64,000 nt of DNA from Parundibacterium terreum (GCF_014636315.1 NZ_BMED01000001.1:316-64315); one strand, 5' to 3'; shown: positions 42,496 through 51,181, counted from the first letter of the stretch. Notes: generated by a model not told the origin, from the letters alone. Made by a program: numbers and translations.

Positions 42496-43698
42496 TTAAC
42501 CTTCCCGGCCATCAAGCCGGGCATGACACAAATAAGGAACATATACAGCAAGGTAAAGCAGGAAGGCCGATGACCAGCAGATCATTGCCAGGAACAGGGC
42601 CATGTTCCTATTCTGGGCAAATCGGATATTCGCACAGATTCGGGCCAGGATGCCGACTTGAAGAAGTAAATACATAGTAATTTCTCGGTAGTCAACTTTT
42701 AATAATCGTCCGGTATGGCCCAGGGCGGTGCGCGTGATCATGCCGAGGATGAGGCCTGACATTGAACCGACAGCCAGTGCGTGAAACGCGGTACTGGCAG
42801 CGATGAATCCAAGCTCAGCCATGCCCAAAAGAAAGAGGCCGATCACGATCCAGCCATAGGACAGGTGCAGTATCCACAGCAATGGATGCCTGCCGGTTTT
42901 CCACGACCTCCATCTCCACAAGCGCAATGCCTGGGCTATTGTGGCAGAAAAAGAAAAAACGGCTGCGACGGATGCAGGCAGTTGCAACACCCAGCCCAGG
43001 GCTGCCAGCACGAGCAGGATCAACGCCAATTTGTTGAGGAGAGGGGAGGTGCGAGGTGCGACACCCGGTATGGCATTGGCTGCAAAGCCCGGAATGACAC
43101 GGCCCGCCATGACTGTTTCAAGTATGACGATCAACAGGATGGCGGCCTGGATGCTGGCGAAAGGTGACAAGGGCAGATATTCAAGCCTGGACGCATGAAA
43201 AAAAACGTTGGCAAGAAACAACAAGGCCAGCAATCCAAGTAGCGGCATGTTGCGCGTATTGCCGGATTTTTTGATGACCGCATACAAGGGCCAGGCCGCT
43301 AAGGGGATGAAGGCGAGGTCTATGACGGCCGCTGCCGGCGCCGGCAAGCAGATCATCGCCAGCCTGCCCGCCAGCCACAGCAAAGCAAGGCCCGCGAGTG
43401 GCCAGCCTCGGAGTGTCCACAGGCCGGTCCAGTTGCGCACCGCCGTCATCAAAAAACCGATAATCACCGCCAGGGCAAAGCCGAATACCATCTCGTGCAT
43501 ATGCCAGTTCAGATCAAGCGATTGCACGTAGGGCAGGTGGCCTGTATAGCTGACCAGCCATAAAGGGATGCTGATGGCGGCAAATAAGGCGGCGAGCAGG
43601 TAGAACGGACGAAATCCCAGGCGAAAAAGAGGCATGTTCCCAAATTGAAATTTACCGGTTTCGGGCTCGTTGATGTGTAGCAGGCGGGAATTTCTCAT
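42496..43698 (-). CDS. nnrS: NnrS family haem-copper membrane protein
   Basis: 400 residues with about 12 membrane helices. Family signatures include FRLGFRPFYLLAALFAAISIPLW, LNWHMHEMVFGFALAVIIGFLMTAVRNW and MAGRVIPGFAANAIPGV. NnrS binds haem and copper and protects cells from nitrosative stress; it is a regular member of NnrR/NsrR regulons. It is the first gene of the leftward operon. Its start is 97 bases from that of the divergent Rrf2 regulator, with NsrR-like sites between them. Confidence 0.94.
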   Translation of the reverse strand: MRNSRLLHINEPETGKFQFGNMPLFRLGFRPFYLLAALFAAISIPLWLVSYTGHLPYVQSLDLNWHMHEMVFGFALAVIIGFLMTAVRNWTGLWTLRGWPLAGLALLWLAGRLAMICLPAPAAAVIDLAFIPLAAWPLYAVIKKSGNTRNMPLLGLLALLFLANVFFHASRLEYLPLSPFASIQAAILLIVILETVMAGRVIPGFAANAIPGVAPRTSPLLNKLALILLVLAALGWVLQLPASVAAVFSFSATIAQALRLWRWRSWKTGRHPLLWILHLSYGWIVIGLFLLGMAELGFIAASTAFHALAVGSMSGLILGMITRTALGHTGRLLKVDYREITMYLLLQVGILARICANIRFAQNRNMALFLAMICWSSAFLLYLAVYVPYLCHARLDGREG

Positions 43699-43741
43699 TG
43701 CGGACCTGGAATTAAATAACCTATATAATAAATACTACATT

Positions 43742-43777
43742 AAGATATCTATAAAATCAATATTTTAAATACAGCTT
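43742..43777. promoter_or_regulatory. Two overlapping NsrR-like 11-1-11 sites between nnrS and the Rrf2 gene
   Basis: Site A (43755-43777) is AATCAATATTT-T-AAATACAGCTT; against the published NsrR halves it matches 7 of 11 and 10 of 11. Site B (43742-43764) is AAGATATCTAT-A-AAATCAATATT and matches 8 and 8 of 11. They overlap by ten bases. The position allows joint control of the nnrS operon and autoregulation of the repressor. Confidence 0.6.
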
Positions 43778-43795
43778 TAATTGAAATGGGCATCC

Positions 43796-44254
43796 ATGAG
43801 ACTCACTGCATTTACCGATTACACTCTGCGCACGCTGATGTACCTTGCTATTCATAGGGACAAGCTGGCGACGGTGCACGATATCGCTGAACTACATCAT
43901 ATTTCGCAAAATCACCTGACCAAGGTCGTCCATCAACTGGGTTTGACCGGGGTGATAGAAACCGTGAGGGGGCGTAATGGCGGCTTCAGGCTTAATAAAG
44001 AACCGGCCGATATCAATATCGGTGAAGTGGTGCGCAGCAGCGAATCCGATTTTTTTATGGCGGAATGTTTTGATGAAGAAAACGATACCTGTATTTATAG
44101 CCCTGCCTGTATGCTGAAGGGCGTATTGTCGGATGCGACCAGTGCCTACCTTGCAGTGCTGGACAAAGTGACCCTGGAACAACTGGTACAAAAAAGCGGT
44201 GGGCGAGGAAAGAAAGATCCAGCCGGCGCTGTAAAAATTCGTTTTCAACGTTAG
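43796..44254 (+). CDS. nsrR: Rrf2-family NO-sensing repressor, NsrR type
   Basis: 152 residues from the ATG at 43796. The Rrf2 winged helix begins MRLTAFTDYTLRTLMYLAIH, with the recognition region ISQNHLTKVVHQLGLTGVIETVRGRNGGFRL. The Fe-S ligands follow the NsrR spacing CX7CX5C in ECFDEENDTCIYSPAC. NsrR represses genes of NO detoxification until NO destroys its cluster. It is divergent from nnrS, the classical arrangement, and near other NO-linked genes (DUF1971, truncated haemoglobin). Confidence 0.92.
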   Translation: MRLTAFTDYTLRTLMYLAIHRDKLATVHDIAELHHISQNHLTKVVHQLGLTGVIETVRGRNGGFRLNKEPADINIGEVVRSSESDFFMAECFDEENDTCIYSPACMLKGVLSDATSAYLAVLDKVTLEQLVQKSGGRGKKDPAGAVKIRFQR

Positions 44255-44350
44255 TCCTCCCAGCTGCCTGGTGATTGCCCGGGAAACGACAGTCCGGTTG
44301 TTTCCTTTTCATACTTCGCTTTTGTATCGGCGCGAGTTGCCTGTTTGCTT

Positions 44351-44791
44351 CTATTTTGCCGGCGATTTGCGGAAACCTATCGCCAGGCGATTCCAGCTAT
44401 TGATCGTCGCGATCGCTACGGTCAGGTTGACTTGCTCGGCTTCGGTGAACTGTGAGCGCAGGGCTTCATAGTCGGCATCCGGAGCATGGGTTTGCGATAT
44501 CAATGTGATGGCCTCTGTCCAGGCCAGCGCGGCGCGCTCGCGTTCAGTAAAGAATGGGGCTTCGCGCCAGACGGACACCGCATATACCTTGCGTTCGCTT
44601 TCGCCTGCCTTGCGCAAGTCGGTGCTGTGCAGGTCCACACAAAATGCGCAGCCATTGATTTGCGATGCGCGCAGCTTGATCAAATCCAGCAGCGAGGTTT
44701 CCAGGCCCAGTTTGCTGCTGGCGCCATCCAGCGCAATCATTGCTTTCAATGCGTCGGGGGAGGCTTTATAAAAATCGGTACGTTGGTTCAT
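44351..44791 (-). CDS. AhpD-like carboxymuconolactone decarboxylase-family protein
   Basis: 146 residues from the ATG at 44791, which has GGAGAA upstream; the frame stays open further but adds a Cys-rich non-homologous tail. The core is the AhpD/CMD helical fold with the redox pair in NGCAFCVDLHSTDLRKAGESE and the proton-relay region ERERAALAWTEAITLI. Members reduce peroxidases or alkyl hydroperoxides through the CXXC pair; the substrate is unknown. It is convergent with the NsrR-type gene. Confidence 0.9.
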   Translation of the reverse strand: MNQRTDFYKASPDALKAMIALDGASSKLGLETSLLDLIKLRASQINGCAFCVDLHSTDLRKAGESERKVYAVSVWREAPFFTERERAALAWTEAITLISQTHAPDADYEALRSQFTEAEQVNLTVAIATINSWNRLAIGFRKSPAK

Positions 44792-45064
44792 GAGATTCTC
44801 CGTCGTTGGTCGTTGAGAAATTGGTTTGTTGCCCCGGCATCCGCTGTATCGATGCTGCAAGTCAGAAGGCATGAAGAAATGATATAACCGCGAGCAAGGA
44901 TTTCGGGAGGCCAATCCCGGATAAATTCGCTGATGGAAGGTGTCCACTGCAAAGCTGCAAGCAGTGCTGGCAAACCATTACTGGCAAATTTGGGATGAGT
45001 GGAATGGTCGCACAAACACAGAATGCGAGAGCACGGCTGCAATTTTTGTTGTATTTATTTCTCA

Positions 45065-45103
45065 GCAAAAAATATCCAGGCCAGGTATCGCTTAGCCTGG
45101 ATA
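45065..45103 (-). terminator. Intrinsic terminator of the GGDEF-EAL gene
   Basis: On the minus strand TATCCAGGC (45095-45103) pairs with GCCTGGATA (45073-45081), a nine-pair stem, followed by six T residues (45067-45072). It lies just after the end of the GGDEF-EAL gene. The rest of the 334-base gap 44792-45125 shows no gene. Confidence 0.8.
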
Positions 45104-45111
45104 AGGGCGTC

Positions 45112-45141
45112 TAGTTGCCGCCCATTTAGTTACCGCCCATT
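45112..45141. repeat. 15-base tandem duplication over a stop codon
   Basis: TAGTTGCCGCCCATT at 45112-45126 and TAGTTACCGCCCATT at 45127-45141 differ by one base. The repeat spans the C-terminal MGGN codons and stop of the GGDEF-EAL gene, so the second copy gives another MGGN-stop beyond the real stop. Confidence 0.85.
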
Positions 45142-47129
45142 TTTGCCAGGCTGTGGGTCCAACTGGTTTCCCAGGTTTTGAACTGGCCAATTGGGAAAGG
45201 CGCGCTGATCAGGTATCCCTGGGCGACGTCGCACCCCTGGCGTGCCAGAAGATTCCATGCGGACTTACTTTCGACGCCTTCTGCCACGACCTCCAGCCCC
45301 AGGTTATGTCCCAGCTCTATGGTGGAATGGACAATCACTGATGAATCATTGCTTTCTGCCATGGGAATGACAAAGGACTGGTCAATCTTGACCGAGTCCA
45401 CCGGTAGTTTTTGCAGATAGCTCAGGCTGGAATAACCGGTTCCGAAATCATCGATAAACAATTTGCAGCCCAGAGATTTTAGCTGGCTCAATGTTTCCAG
45501 CGCGCTGGCCGGATCTTCCATCAGTGCGCTTTCAGTCAGCTCAAACTGCATTGTTTTCGGCGGAATGGGGAATCTTGAGAATAGCTCGCGTATGCGGCTG
45601 ATCAGTTCCGGATCCCTCAGGTCGTGGGCGGACAGATTGACGGATAACGCACACTCTATTCCATCCTCATGCCAGGCAAGGCTTTGCTTGAATGCCGCTT
45701 CCAGTACCCAATTGGTGATAGGCGTGATCAGGCCTGCATGTTCTGCCAGTTTGATAAATTCAGTGGTGGGGATCATGCCGTAGACGGGGTGTTTCCAGCG
45801 CACCAGGGCTTCGGCACCGCATACTTTGCGTGAGGACATGGTTAGCTTGGGCTGGCAATACAATTGCAGCTCATTTTGCTGTATGGCGCGTCGCAGGTCG
45901 CCCATCAGGGAAAGCTGCCGTGTATGCCTTTCTTCCTGTCCTCCGGTATACATTGCATAGCCGCCCCAGATCAGCTTTGCGCTGCGCATCGCTGCATTTG
46001 AGCGGCGTAGCAGGGTCTCGGGTGTCGTGGCGTTGTCGGGGAACAGCGCAATGCCGATGGTGACGCTGGCGTCCACGCTGAGGCCGGATACATTGACCGG
46101 AAGATGCAGCATCGTTGCCAGTCTTTGCGCTGTCTGGATCGCATAATCGGCCCCGCCGGTCGGCAGCACCAGGGCGAATTCAGCCTCGCCTACCCGGGTC
46201 AGGGTCTCATTTTCCTTGACGGTATTGGTCAGCCGGCGGGCAATTTCCTGCAGTAACTCTTCCCCGGAGCGGTAACCCAGGACTTTATTGATTTCATGAA
46301 AGCGGCCAACTTCCAGATGCAGCAAGGCCAGAGGCTGGCGCAGTTGCTTGGCAACTTGTATTGCTGCATCCAATAGTTCCAGCAGGAAGGTGCGGTTGGG
46401 CAGTCCGGTGAGGCTGTCGTAATAGGCCAGCCGCGCTATGGTGGCTTCTGCTTCTCTGTGCTTGCTGCGTACGCGCAGGTTGGTGATGCCGTAGGCGAGG
46501 TCGGCGGCAAGCTCGTTCAGCAGGCGCACTTCGTTCTGGTTAAATGCATCAGGTTCCGATGCTGCCAGCGCAAGCACGCCAAACACCTCTCCATCGCTGC
46601 TGAGGGGAAAAGCGCTCAAGGATGCAAAATCCTTGTCTATCGCTTCTTGGCGAAAGGCGGCAAAGTTTGGACCGGAGTAGGAAGGGTCGGTGAGGATATT
46701 TCTGCCTATGCTGGGCTTGCCGCTATGGATTGCTGCACCGCTGCCGGTACGGCCCAATTCTGAATCGGCCCAGCTTGAGTGCATCGCATTCAGCAAGGCC
46801 TTGTCGACGCCTACACATTCCATCCAGCATATGCTCTTGTTCTCGTCGTGCCGGGCATAGCCGACACATGCCTGCCGGTAGCCGCCATGTTCGACGATGA
46901 CCTGGCACATTTCCTTGAGAAATTCAGGCTCCGAGGTGGCCCGCAGCAAGGCACGATTGACCGCGCTCAGAGTTCGCAGCGCACGATTGATGCAACCTTG
47001 TTCCTCGGGTCTTTCGGCCTCGGGAGCGGCCGGAATGACATCAGGCGCAATATCTTGTGTGATATCCGAAACAACATTCGACACAATGTCGGCCAGTTTA
47101 TTTTTAGGGGTATCAGCAAGGTACGCCAT
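45126..47129 (-). CDS. GAF-GGDEF-EAL cyclic-di-GMP phosphodiesterase
   Basis: 667 residues. A GAF sensor domain spans ~50-205 (CQVIVEHGGYRQACVGYARHD, ASLSAFPLSSDGEVFGVLALAA). A GGDEF domain follows at ~215-380, whose signature reads RVGEAEF instead of GGDEF, so cyclase activity is probably lost and the domain may be regulatory. The EAL domain at ~395-650 is intact: EALVRWKHP, ELTESALMED, IDDFGTGYSSLSYL, IDQSFV and VVAEGVES. It should hydrolyse c-di-GMP in response to a small ligand at the GAF domain. No membrane helix is present. GGAG precedes the start. Confidence 0.93.
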   Translation of the reverse strand: MAYLADTPKNKLADIVSNVVSDITQDIAPDVIPAAPEAERPEEQGCINRALRTLSAVNRALLRATSEPEFLKEMCQVIVEHGGYRQACVGYARHDENKSICWMECVGVDKALLNAMHSSWADSELGRTGSGAAIHSGKPSIGRNILTDPSYSGPNFAAFRQEAIDKDFASLSAFPLSSDGEVFGVLALAASEPDAFNQNEVRLLNELAADLAYGITNLRVRSKHREAEATIARLAYYDSLTGLPNRTFLLELLDAAIQVAKQLRQPLALLHLEVGRFHEINKVLGYRSGEELLQEIARRLTNTVKENETLTRVGEAEFALVLPTGGADYAIQTAQRLATMLHLPVNVSGLSVDASVTIGIALFPDNATTPETLLRRSNAAMRSAKLIWGGYAMYTGGQEERHTRQLSLMGDLRRAIQQNELQLYCQPKLTMSSRKVCGAEALVRWKHPVYGMIPTTEFIKLAEHAGLITPITNWVLEAAFKQSLAWHEDGIECALSVNLSAHDLRDPELISRIRELFSRFPIPPKTMQFELTESALMEDPASALETLSQLKSLGCKLFIDDFGTGYSSLSYLQKLPVDSVKIDQSFVIPMAESNDSSVIVHSTIELGHNLGLEVVAEGVESKSAWNLLARQGCDVAQGYLISAPFPIGQFKTWETSWTHSLAKMGGN

Positions 47130-47346
47130 GAATACGGCTCCAGTGTGCGGAATAACGCCTTAAGTATAATCAGCGCCGCCGGGCATATCTAGACAATCTT
47201 ACATTTTGCTTAAATATAGCAATAATTTCTTTTTTTGCAACAAAAAATTGTTCATATTTGAAATGTTGACGATGTTTAACAGATTTCTTTTGTATAAAGT
47301 TTGAAACAGTACGATACAATCGGTCATATTTGGTTACATTTGACTG

Positions 47347-48351
47347 GTGAGTGAAGTGAATACTCTTGAGCAAAAAAATCCGCTGGCTACATACCTGAAT
47401 CCATTTGGTCGTCTGAGGGACGCTTCTTTTGGCATCAGCCGCTTCGCCTCTGATTTCGGCTGGGCTTATCGCACTGCATTCCCTTGTAACGCGGTCAGTT
47501 ATGACCGCCGTAGCCGGTTTGTATTGCGGACCCTGATGAATCTGCAATCAAGCGCATGCTGGTTTCGCTTCCTCAAAGATAGTTATCTGAATGATATTGC
47601 GAAGAAGGAGCCTAGTCTGGTAGAGGCTGTGCACCGGCCTTTTTTTGACAGGAATATCACCGCATTCAATAGAGCTGCCCTGATGAAAGGGCATTTTGAA
47701 CTGTTTCATACGACCTTTGGCGCTCAGCAGACTGCCGATGTGATGGCCGGACAAGGTGTTTCCGTATGCCGTTTCGAAGGCAAGTCAGACGAAAGTTTTG
47801 AAATAAAACTATTTCGCAGCGAAACCTTTAAGCGTGAAGGCGGCGTCACGCTAGAGTTAAGCATGAACAACATCGCATTCCAGTGGCTGACTTTTAGCCT
47901 GGTGCGCTCCGGTCACGAGATCCAGATCAAGGTAGGCGGCATACAATCCAAAGTAGGAGACTGCAGGGAGATGGTGCGTGATGCAACGCATGCCTTGCAC
48001 GGCATCCAGCCCCGCCTGTTGCTGATAGAGGCGCTGAGGAGCATCGCCAATCAGATTCATTGCAGCAAAATTGAATGCATCAGTAAAGAGAACCATATCT
48101 ACCGTTCGTGGAGATACCGGTCCAAGAAGAATATCAATGCCGAGTACAACCAGCTCTGGTTACTGGCGGGTGGCAAGGAAAATGCGCAGGGTAATTTCGA
48201 TATCCCCAGTTTCGTAGAAGAAAAACCGATCGAAGAACGGCCTTCAAAGAAACGTAACGAATACCGTCGGCGCTCAGCCTTGCTGGAAACCATGCGCCAG
48301 CAGATTCCTGCGGCAATGCCGGGTACAGGCATTTACGCAAAAGCTGCCTGA
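47347..48351 (+). CDS. VirK/YbjX (DUF535) family protein
   Basis: 334 residues with a GTG start. DUF535 signatures are seen: VLRTLMNLQSSACWFRFLKDS, LYNDIAKKEPSL-like NDIAKKEPSLVEAVHRPF, and IQSKVGDCREMVRDATHALHGI followed by RLLLIEALRSIANQI and the basic RSWRYRSKKNINAEYN. Family members VirK and YbjX of enterobacteria affect virulence and envelope/peptide resistance, with unknown biochemistry. There is no signal peptide. It is monocistronic and convergent with the TetR gene. Confidence 0.88.
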   Translation: MSEVNTLEQKNPLATYLNPFGRLRDASFGISRFASDFGWAYRTAFPCNAVSYDRRSRFVLRTLMNLQSSACWFRFLKDSYLNDIAKKEPSLVEAVHRPFFDRNITAFNRAALMKGHFELFHTTFGAQQTADVMAGQGVSVCRFEGKSDESFEIKLFRSETFKREGGVTLELSMNNIAFQWLTFSLVRSGHEIQIKVGGIQSKVGDCREMVRDATHALHGIQPRLLLIEALRSIANQIHCSKIECISKENHIYRSWRYRSKKNINAEYNQLWLLAGGKENAQGNFDIPSFVEEKPIEERPSKKRNEYRRRSALLETMRQQIPAAMPGTGIYAKAA

Positions 48352-48377
48352 GATCTATTTCATAAAGAGCAAGTCTA

Positions 48378-48965
48378 TTAAGATTTGCTCTTCACCATCT
48401 CCAATATCTGCTTTTTCGCATTGATAAGCAGGCGATCTGATGTCGCTTTGTCATTGACCGCGCGGGCCAGGCTCATTGCCCCTACCAGCGTGGCATAGAT
48501 CATTTCAGCATAAGTCTGCCTTTCTTCTTCCCGCCAGCTTTCCGGCAAGGCTTGAGAGAGCAGGGTGGTCATTCCGGCGACTTCCTGGGTAAACATATTC
48601 CGGATTTCCTCAGATGCTTCCCGTATTTCTCCCGACAGCGCAGACGCCACGCAGCCCTTGCCTGGCATATCCCTGTGGGCTTGAGACAAATAGCTATCCA
48701 GAAAGGCTTCCAGCGGCTTGCCGTTGGAAGTCTCCATGATCTCGGATATCGTATCGTAGAGATGCTGCATGCCACTTTGCAGCGATTCCCTGACCAGCGC
48801 GTCCTTGGACTTGAAGTGCGAGTAAAAGCCGCCCTGGGTCAATCCCACGTCCGCCATCAATCCCACTACGCCAGAGGCCGCAATGCCTTTGGAGCGCAAG
48901 CGCACCGCTGCCGATTCCAGTATCTTTTGACGTATCTGTTCTTTATGGTCTTCTTTGTAACGCAT
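48378..48965 (-). CDS. TetR-family regulator
   Basis: 195 residues. The N-terminal helix-turn-helix (RQKILESAAVRLRSKGIAASGVVGLM, LTQGGFYSHFKSKDALVRES) is typical of the AcrR/NemR-like group. The C-terminal ligand domain holds a single Cys in PGKGCVASALSGE, a position known in NemR/TetR members with Cys-based sensing. It is divergent from the SDR gene with a palindrome between them (49010-49027), so it most likely represses that gene and itself. Confidence 0.92.
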   Translation of the reverse strand: MRYKEDHKEQIRQKILESAAVRLRSKGIAASGVVGLMADVGLTQGGFYSHFKSKDALVRESLQSGMQHLYDTISEIMETSNGKPLEAFLDSYLSQAHRDMPGKGCVASALSGEIREASEEIRNMFTQEVAGMTTLLSQALPESWREEERQTYAEMIYATLVGAMSLARAVNDKATSDRLLINAKKQILEMVKSKS

Positions 48966-49009
48966 AAGGCTTCCAAAAAATATTTTCGTTAGATTGCATT
49001 TTATATGAT

Positions 49010-49027
49010 GACTTTAATATTAAGGTC
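49010..49027. promoter_or_regulatory. TetR operator candidate between the TetR and SDR genes
   Basis: GACTTTAATATTAAGGTC is an 18-base palindrome with one mismatched pair, about midway in the 134-base divergent promoter region. Confidence 0.6.
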
Positions 49028-49099
49028 GTAATATAATAAATCCGCAGGCAGAAATTGCAAAGCGTTTTTCAACCCGACACTGTATTTAAAGGACTTACC

Positions 49100-49810
49100 A
49101 TGAAACTTCAAGACACTACCGTACTGATTACCGGCGCTAACCGTGGCATAGGCGCAGCTCTCGTCAACGCATTCCAGAAGGCCGGCGTGCGCAAGATTTA
49201 CGCCACCGCGCGTAATCCGGAGTCCATCAAGATTGAAGGCGTTACCGCGATACAGCTGGATGTTACTAATCCAGACCACGCAATAGCGGCTGCCAAGATC
49301 GCTGGCGATGTCAATCTGGTGATCAACAACGCAGGCATTTCAACCCCGACTGCGGCCTTGCTGGATGCCGGCGCTGCTGCGGCGGCCCGTGCCCAGTTTG
49401 AAACCAATGCATTGGGTACGCTGGCTGTGAGCGCCGCGTTCGCTCCTGTGCTGAAAGCCAATGGCGGTGGCGGCCTGGTTAATATCCTGTCGGCATTGAG
49501 CTGGGCAGTGGTTGGCAATTCGGGCGTCTATTCTGCATCCAAGGCTGCTGCATGGGCGATCACCAATGGTTTGCGCAATGACTTGCGCGCGCAGGGAACG
49601 ACAGTGCTGGGTGTACATTTTGGTTATGTAGATACCGATATGACTAGCGGAGTAGATGCGCCAAAATCTGATCCGGCTGACATCGCTGCAGCAATTTTGA
49701 AAGCGGTTGAAAACGGCGACGAAGAGTTGCTGGCCGATGGCGTTGCCCAGCATGTGAAGAGCCAATTGACTGCCGCGCGCCCGATATACCTGGGTGAGGC
49801 TGCCAAATAA
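49100..49810 (+). CDS. Short-chain dehydrogenase/reductase
   Basis: 236 residues from the ATG at 49100 (AAAGGAC upstream). Rossmann NAD(P) motif TVLITGANRGIGAALVNAFQ; NAG motif VINNAGIS near residue 78; catalytic Ser in NILSALSWAV and the YxxxK pair in YSASKAAAWAI. It reduces or oxidises a carbonyl/alcohol of unknown structure. It is divergent from a TetR repressor that probably responds to the substrate class. Confidence 0.93.
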   Translation: MKLQDTTVLITGANRGIGAALVNAFQKAGVRKIYATARNPESIKIEGVTAIQLDVTNPDHAIAAAKIAGDVNLVINNAGISTPTAALLDAGAAAAARAQFETNALGTLAVSAAFAPVLKANGGGGLVNILSALSWAVVGNSGVYSASKAAAWAITNGLRNDLRAQGTTVLGVHFGYVDTDMTSGVDAPKSDPADIAAAILKAVENGDEELLADGVAQHVKSQLTAARPIYLGEAAK

Positions 49811-49865
49811 TTTCTTTGCTTGCGCGCGAATTATCGCGGTAATTCGTGCTAACAGTTAAGCCAGG

Positions 49866-49899
49866 GGCGACTGCATTTGCAGCCGCTCTTAGTTTTTTT
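49866..49899 (+). terminator. Intrinsic terminator after the SDR gene
   Basis: The stem GGCGACTGCA/TGCAGCCGC (one mismatch) is followed by a T7 run at about 49893-49899. It lies 56 bases past the SDR stop. The rest of the 374-base gap 49811-50184 shows no gene and must carry the promoter of the next gene. Confidence 0.7.
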
Positions 49900-50184
49900 G
49901 AAAGCCTATCTTTTACAAGTTATTTTGCTTGTCTTTTTTGCCATGTTGTTTGCGTGGCCGGTATCTATAATTCTTATGAGGACCTTGGCGGAAGGACGAA
50001 AAGCGATTGAGGCTTGCTTTCTCATGACTGAAGGGTAACATTTTACGCTTCGGTGTTCTGCCGATCGCTGAAGGCTGCGCTACAATGCACGTCTTTGCGC
50101 CAATTGTATTGCGGGAGTTTCCCGTCTTGGCGCCGTTATCTGCAATCTCTGCAAGACGAGAAAATTTTTATACTGGGGCGCTCC

Positions 50185-51084
50185 ATGAAATGGGCTGTAG
50201 TTACCTTTTACTTTTTGTCAATTCTTCATATCCACTTCCGTGGCAAGGTACGTCTGCCTTTCATGCGCCAACTGTTCGATCATTCGTCCTTCATGGCGCC
50301 GATCAACCTGTTCATGCACGTGTTTTCCCGGGTGCCGTCAACGCCTTATTTTGATGTGAGTCAGTTCAAGGATCTGGAGCCATTGCAACAGAATTGGCAA
50401 GTGATACGCGAGGAAGCTGAAAACCTGTTGAAGCTGCAAAAGATCAAGGCAGCAGAAAACCATGATGATGCCGGTTTCAATTCTTTCTTCAAAAATGGGT
50501 GGAAACGTTTTTACCTGAAGTGGTACAACGCCAGCCATCCGTCGGCCGAGCGTTTTTGCCCAAAGACCTATGCCTTGCTGCGTAATATCCCTTCGGTCAA
50601 GGCAGCGATGTTTGCCGAGTTGCCACCGGGCGGCAAGCTCAATCCCCATCGTGACCCGTTTGCCGGCTCGCTGCGCTACCACCTGGGTCTGGCGACGCCG
50701 AATGATGACCGTTGCTTTATCGAAGTTGATGGCCAGCGTTATAGCTGGCGCGACGGCCAGGGCGTGATCTTTGACGAAACCTTTATCCATTGGGCGATCA
50801 ATGGCAGCGACGGCGACCGCATCATCCTGTTTTGCGATATCGAGCGGCCGATGCGCTTCCGCTGGGCACAAGCGATCAACCGCTGGCTGGGCCGCACGAT
50901 GATGACGGCGGCTGCATCGCCGAATGAAACCGGCGACCAGACCGGTGGTGTCAGCAAGATATTCTATGTGTCCCACGTGATGGGGCAATACCGCCGCCGC
51001 TTCAAGGCCTGGAACAAGAACGTATACAAGCTGACCAAGTTTGGCTTGATACTGGCAGTGGCAGCGCTGATTATTTTCGTGTGA
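50185..51084 (+). CDS. lpxO: Aspartyl/asparaginyl beta-hydroxylase family, LpxO-like lipid A hydroxylase
   Basis: 299 residues from MKWAVVTFYFLSIL (ATG at 50185 after GGGGCG); the upstream open frame is not protein-like. An N-terminal helix and a C-terminal hydrophobic tail (LILAVAALIIFV) suggest membrane association. The Fe(II)/2-oxoglutarate core is seen in ELPPGGKLNPHRDPFAGSLRYHLG (HxD), GVIFDETFIHWAING (distal His) and DRIILFCDIERPM. LpxO adds a 2-hydroxyl to a secondary acyl chain of lipid A. Confidence 0.9.
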   Translation: MKWAVVTFYFLSILHIHFRGKVRLPFMRQLFDHSSFMAPINLFMHVFSRVPSTPYFDVSQFKDLEPLQQNWQVIREEAENLLKLQKIKAAENHDDAGFNSFFKNGWKRFYLKWYNASHPSAERFCPKTYALLRNIPSVKAAMFAELPPGGKLNPHRDPFAGSLRYHLGLATPNDDRCFIEVDGQRYSWRDGQGVIFDETFIHWAINGSDGDRIILFCDIERPMRFRWAQAINRWLGRTMMTAAASPNETGDQTGGVSKIFYVSHVMGQYRRRFKAWNKNVYKLTKFGLILAVAALIIFV

Positions 51085-51094
51085 TCTGTATTTC

Positions 51095-51139
51095 CAGATA
51101 TGACAAGGGCCGGGTGATCCCCGGCCCTTGTCATATCTG
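51095..51139. terminator. Strong hairpin between lpxO and the sirtuin gene
   Basis: A perfect 20-base-pair stem (arms 51095-51114 and 51120-51139, beginning CAGATATGACAAGGGCCGGG) with a five-base loop. It separates convergent genes and can end transcription on both strands, although no long T run follows. Confidence 0.8.
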
Positions 51140-51181
51140 CTGCCTGCAGGATGAGAGCACGCAGCTCATGTCAGGTTGAAA

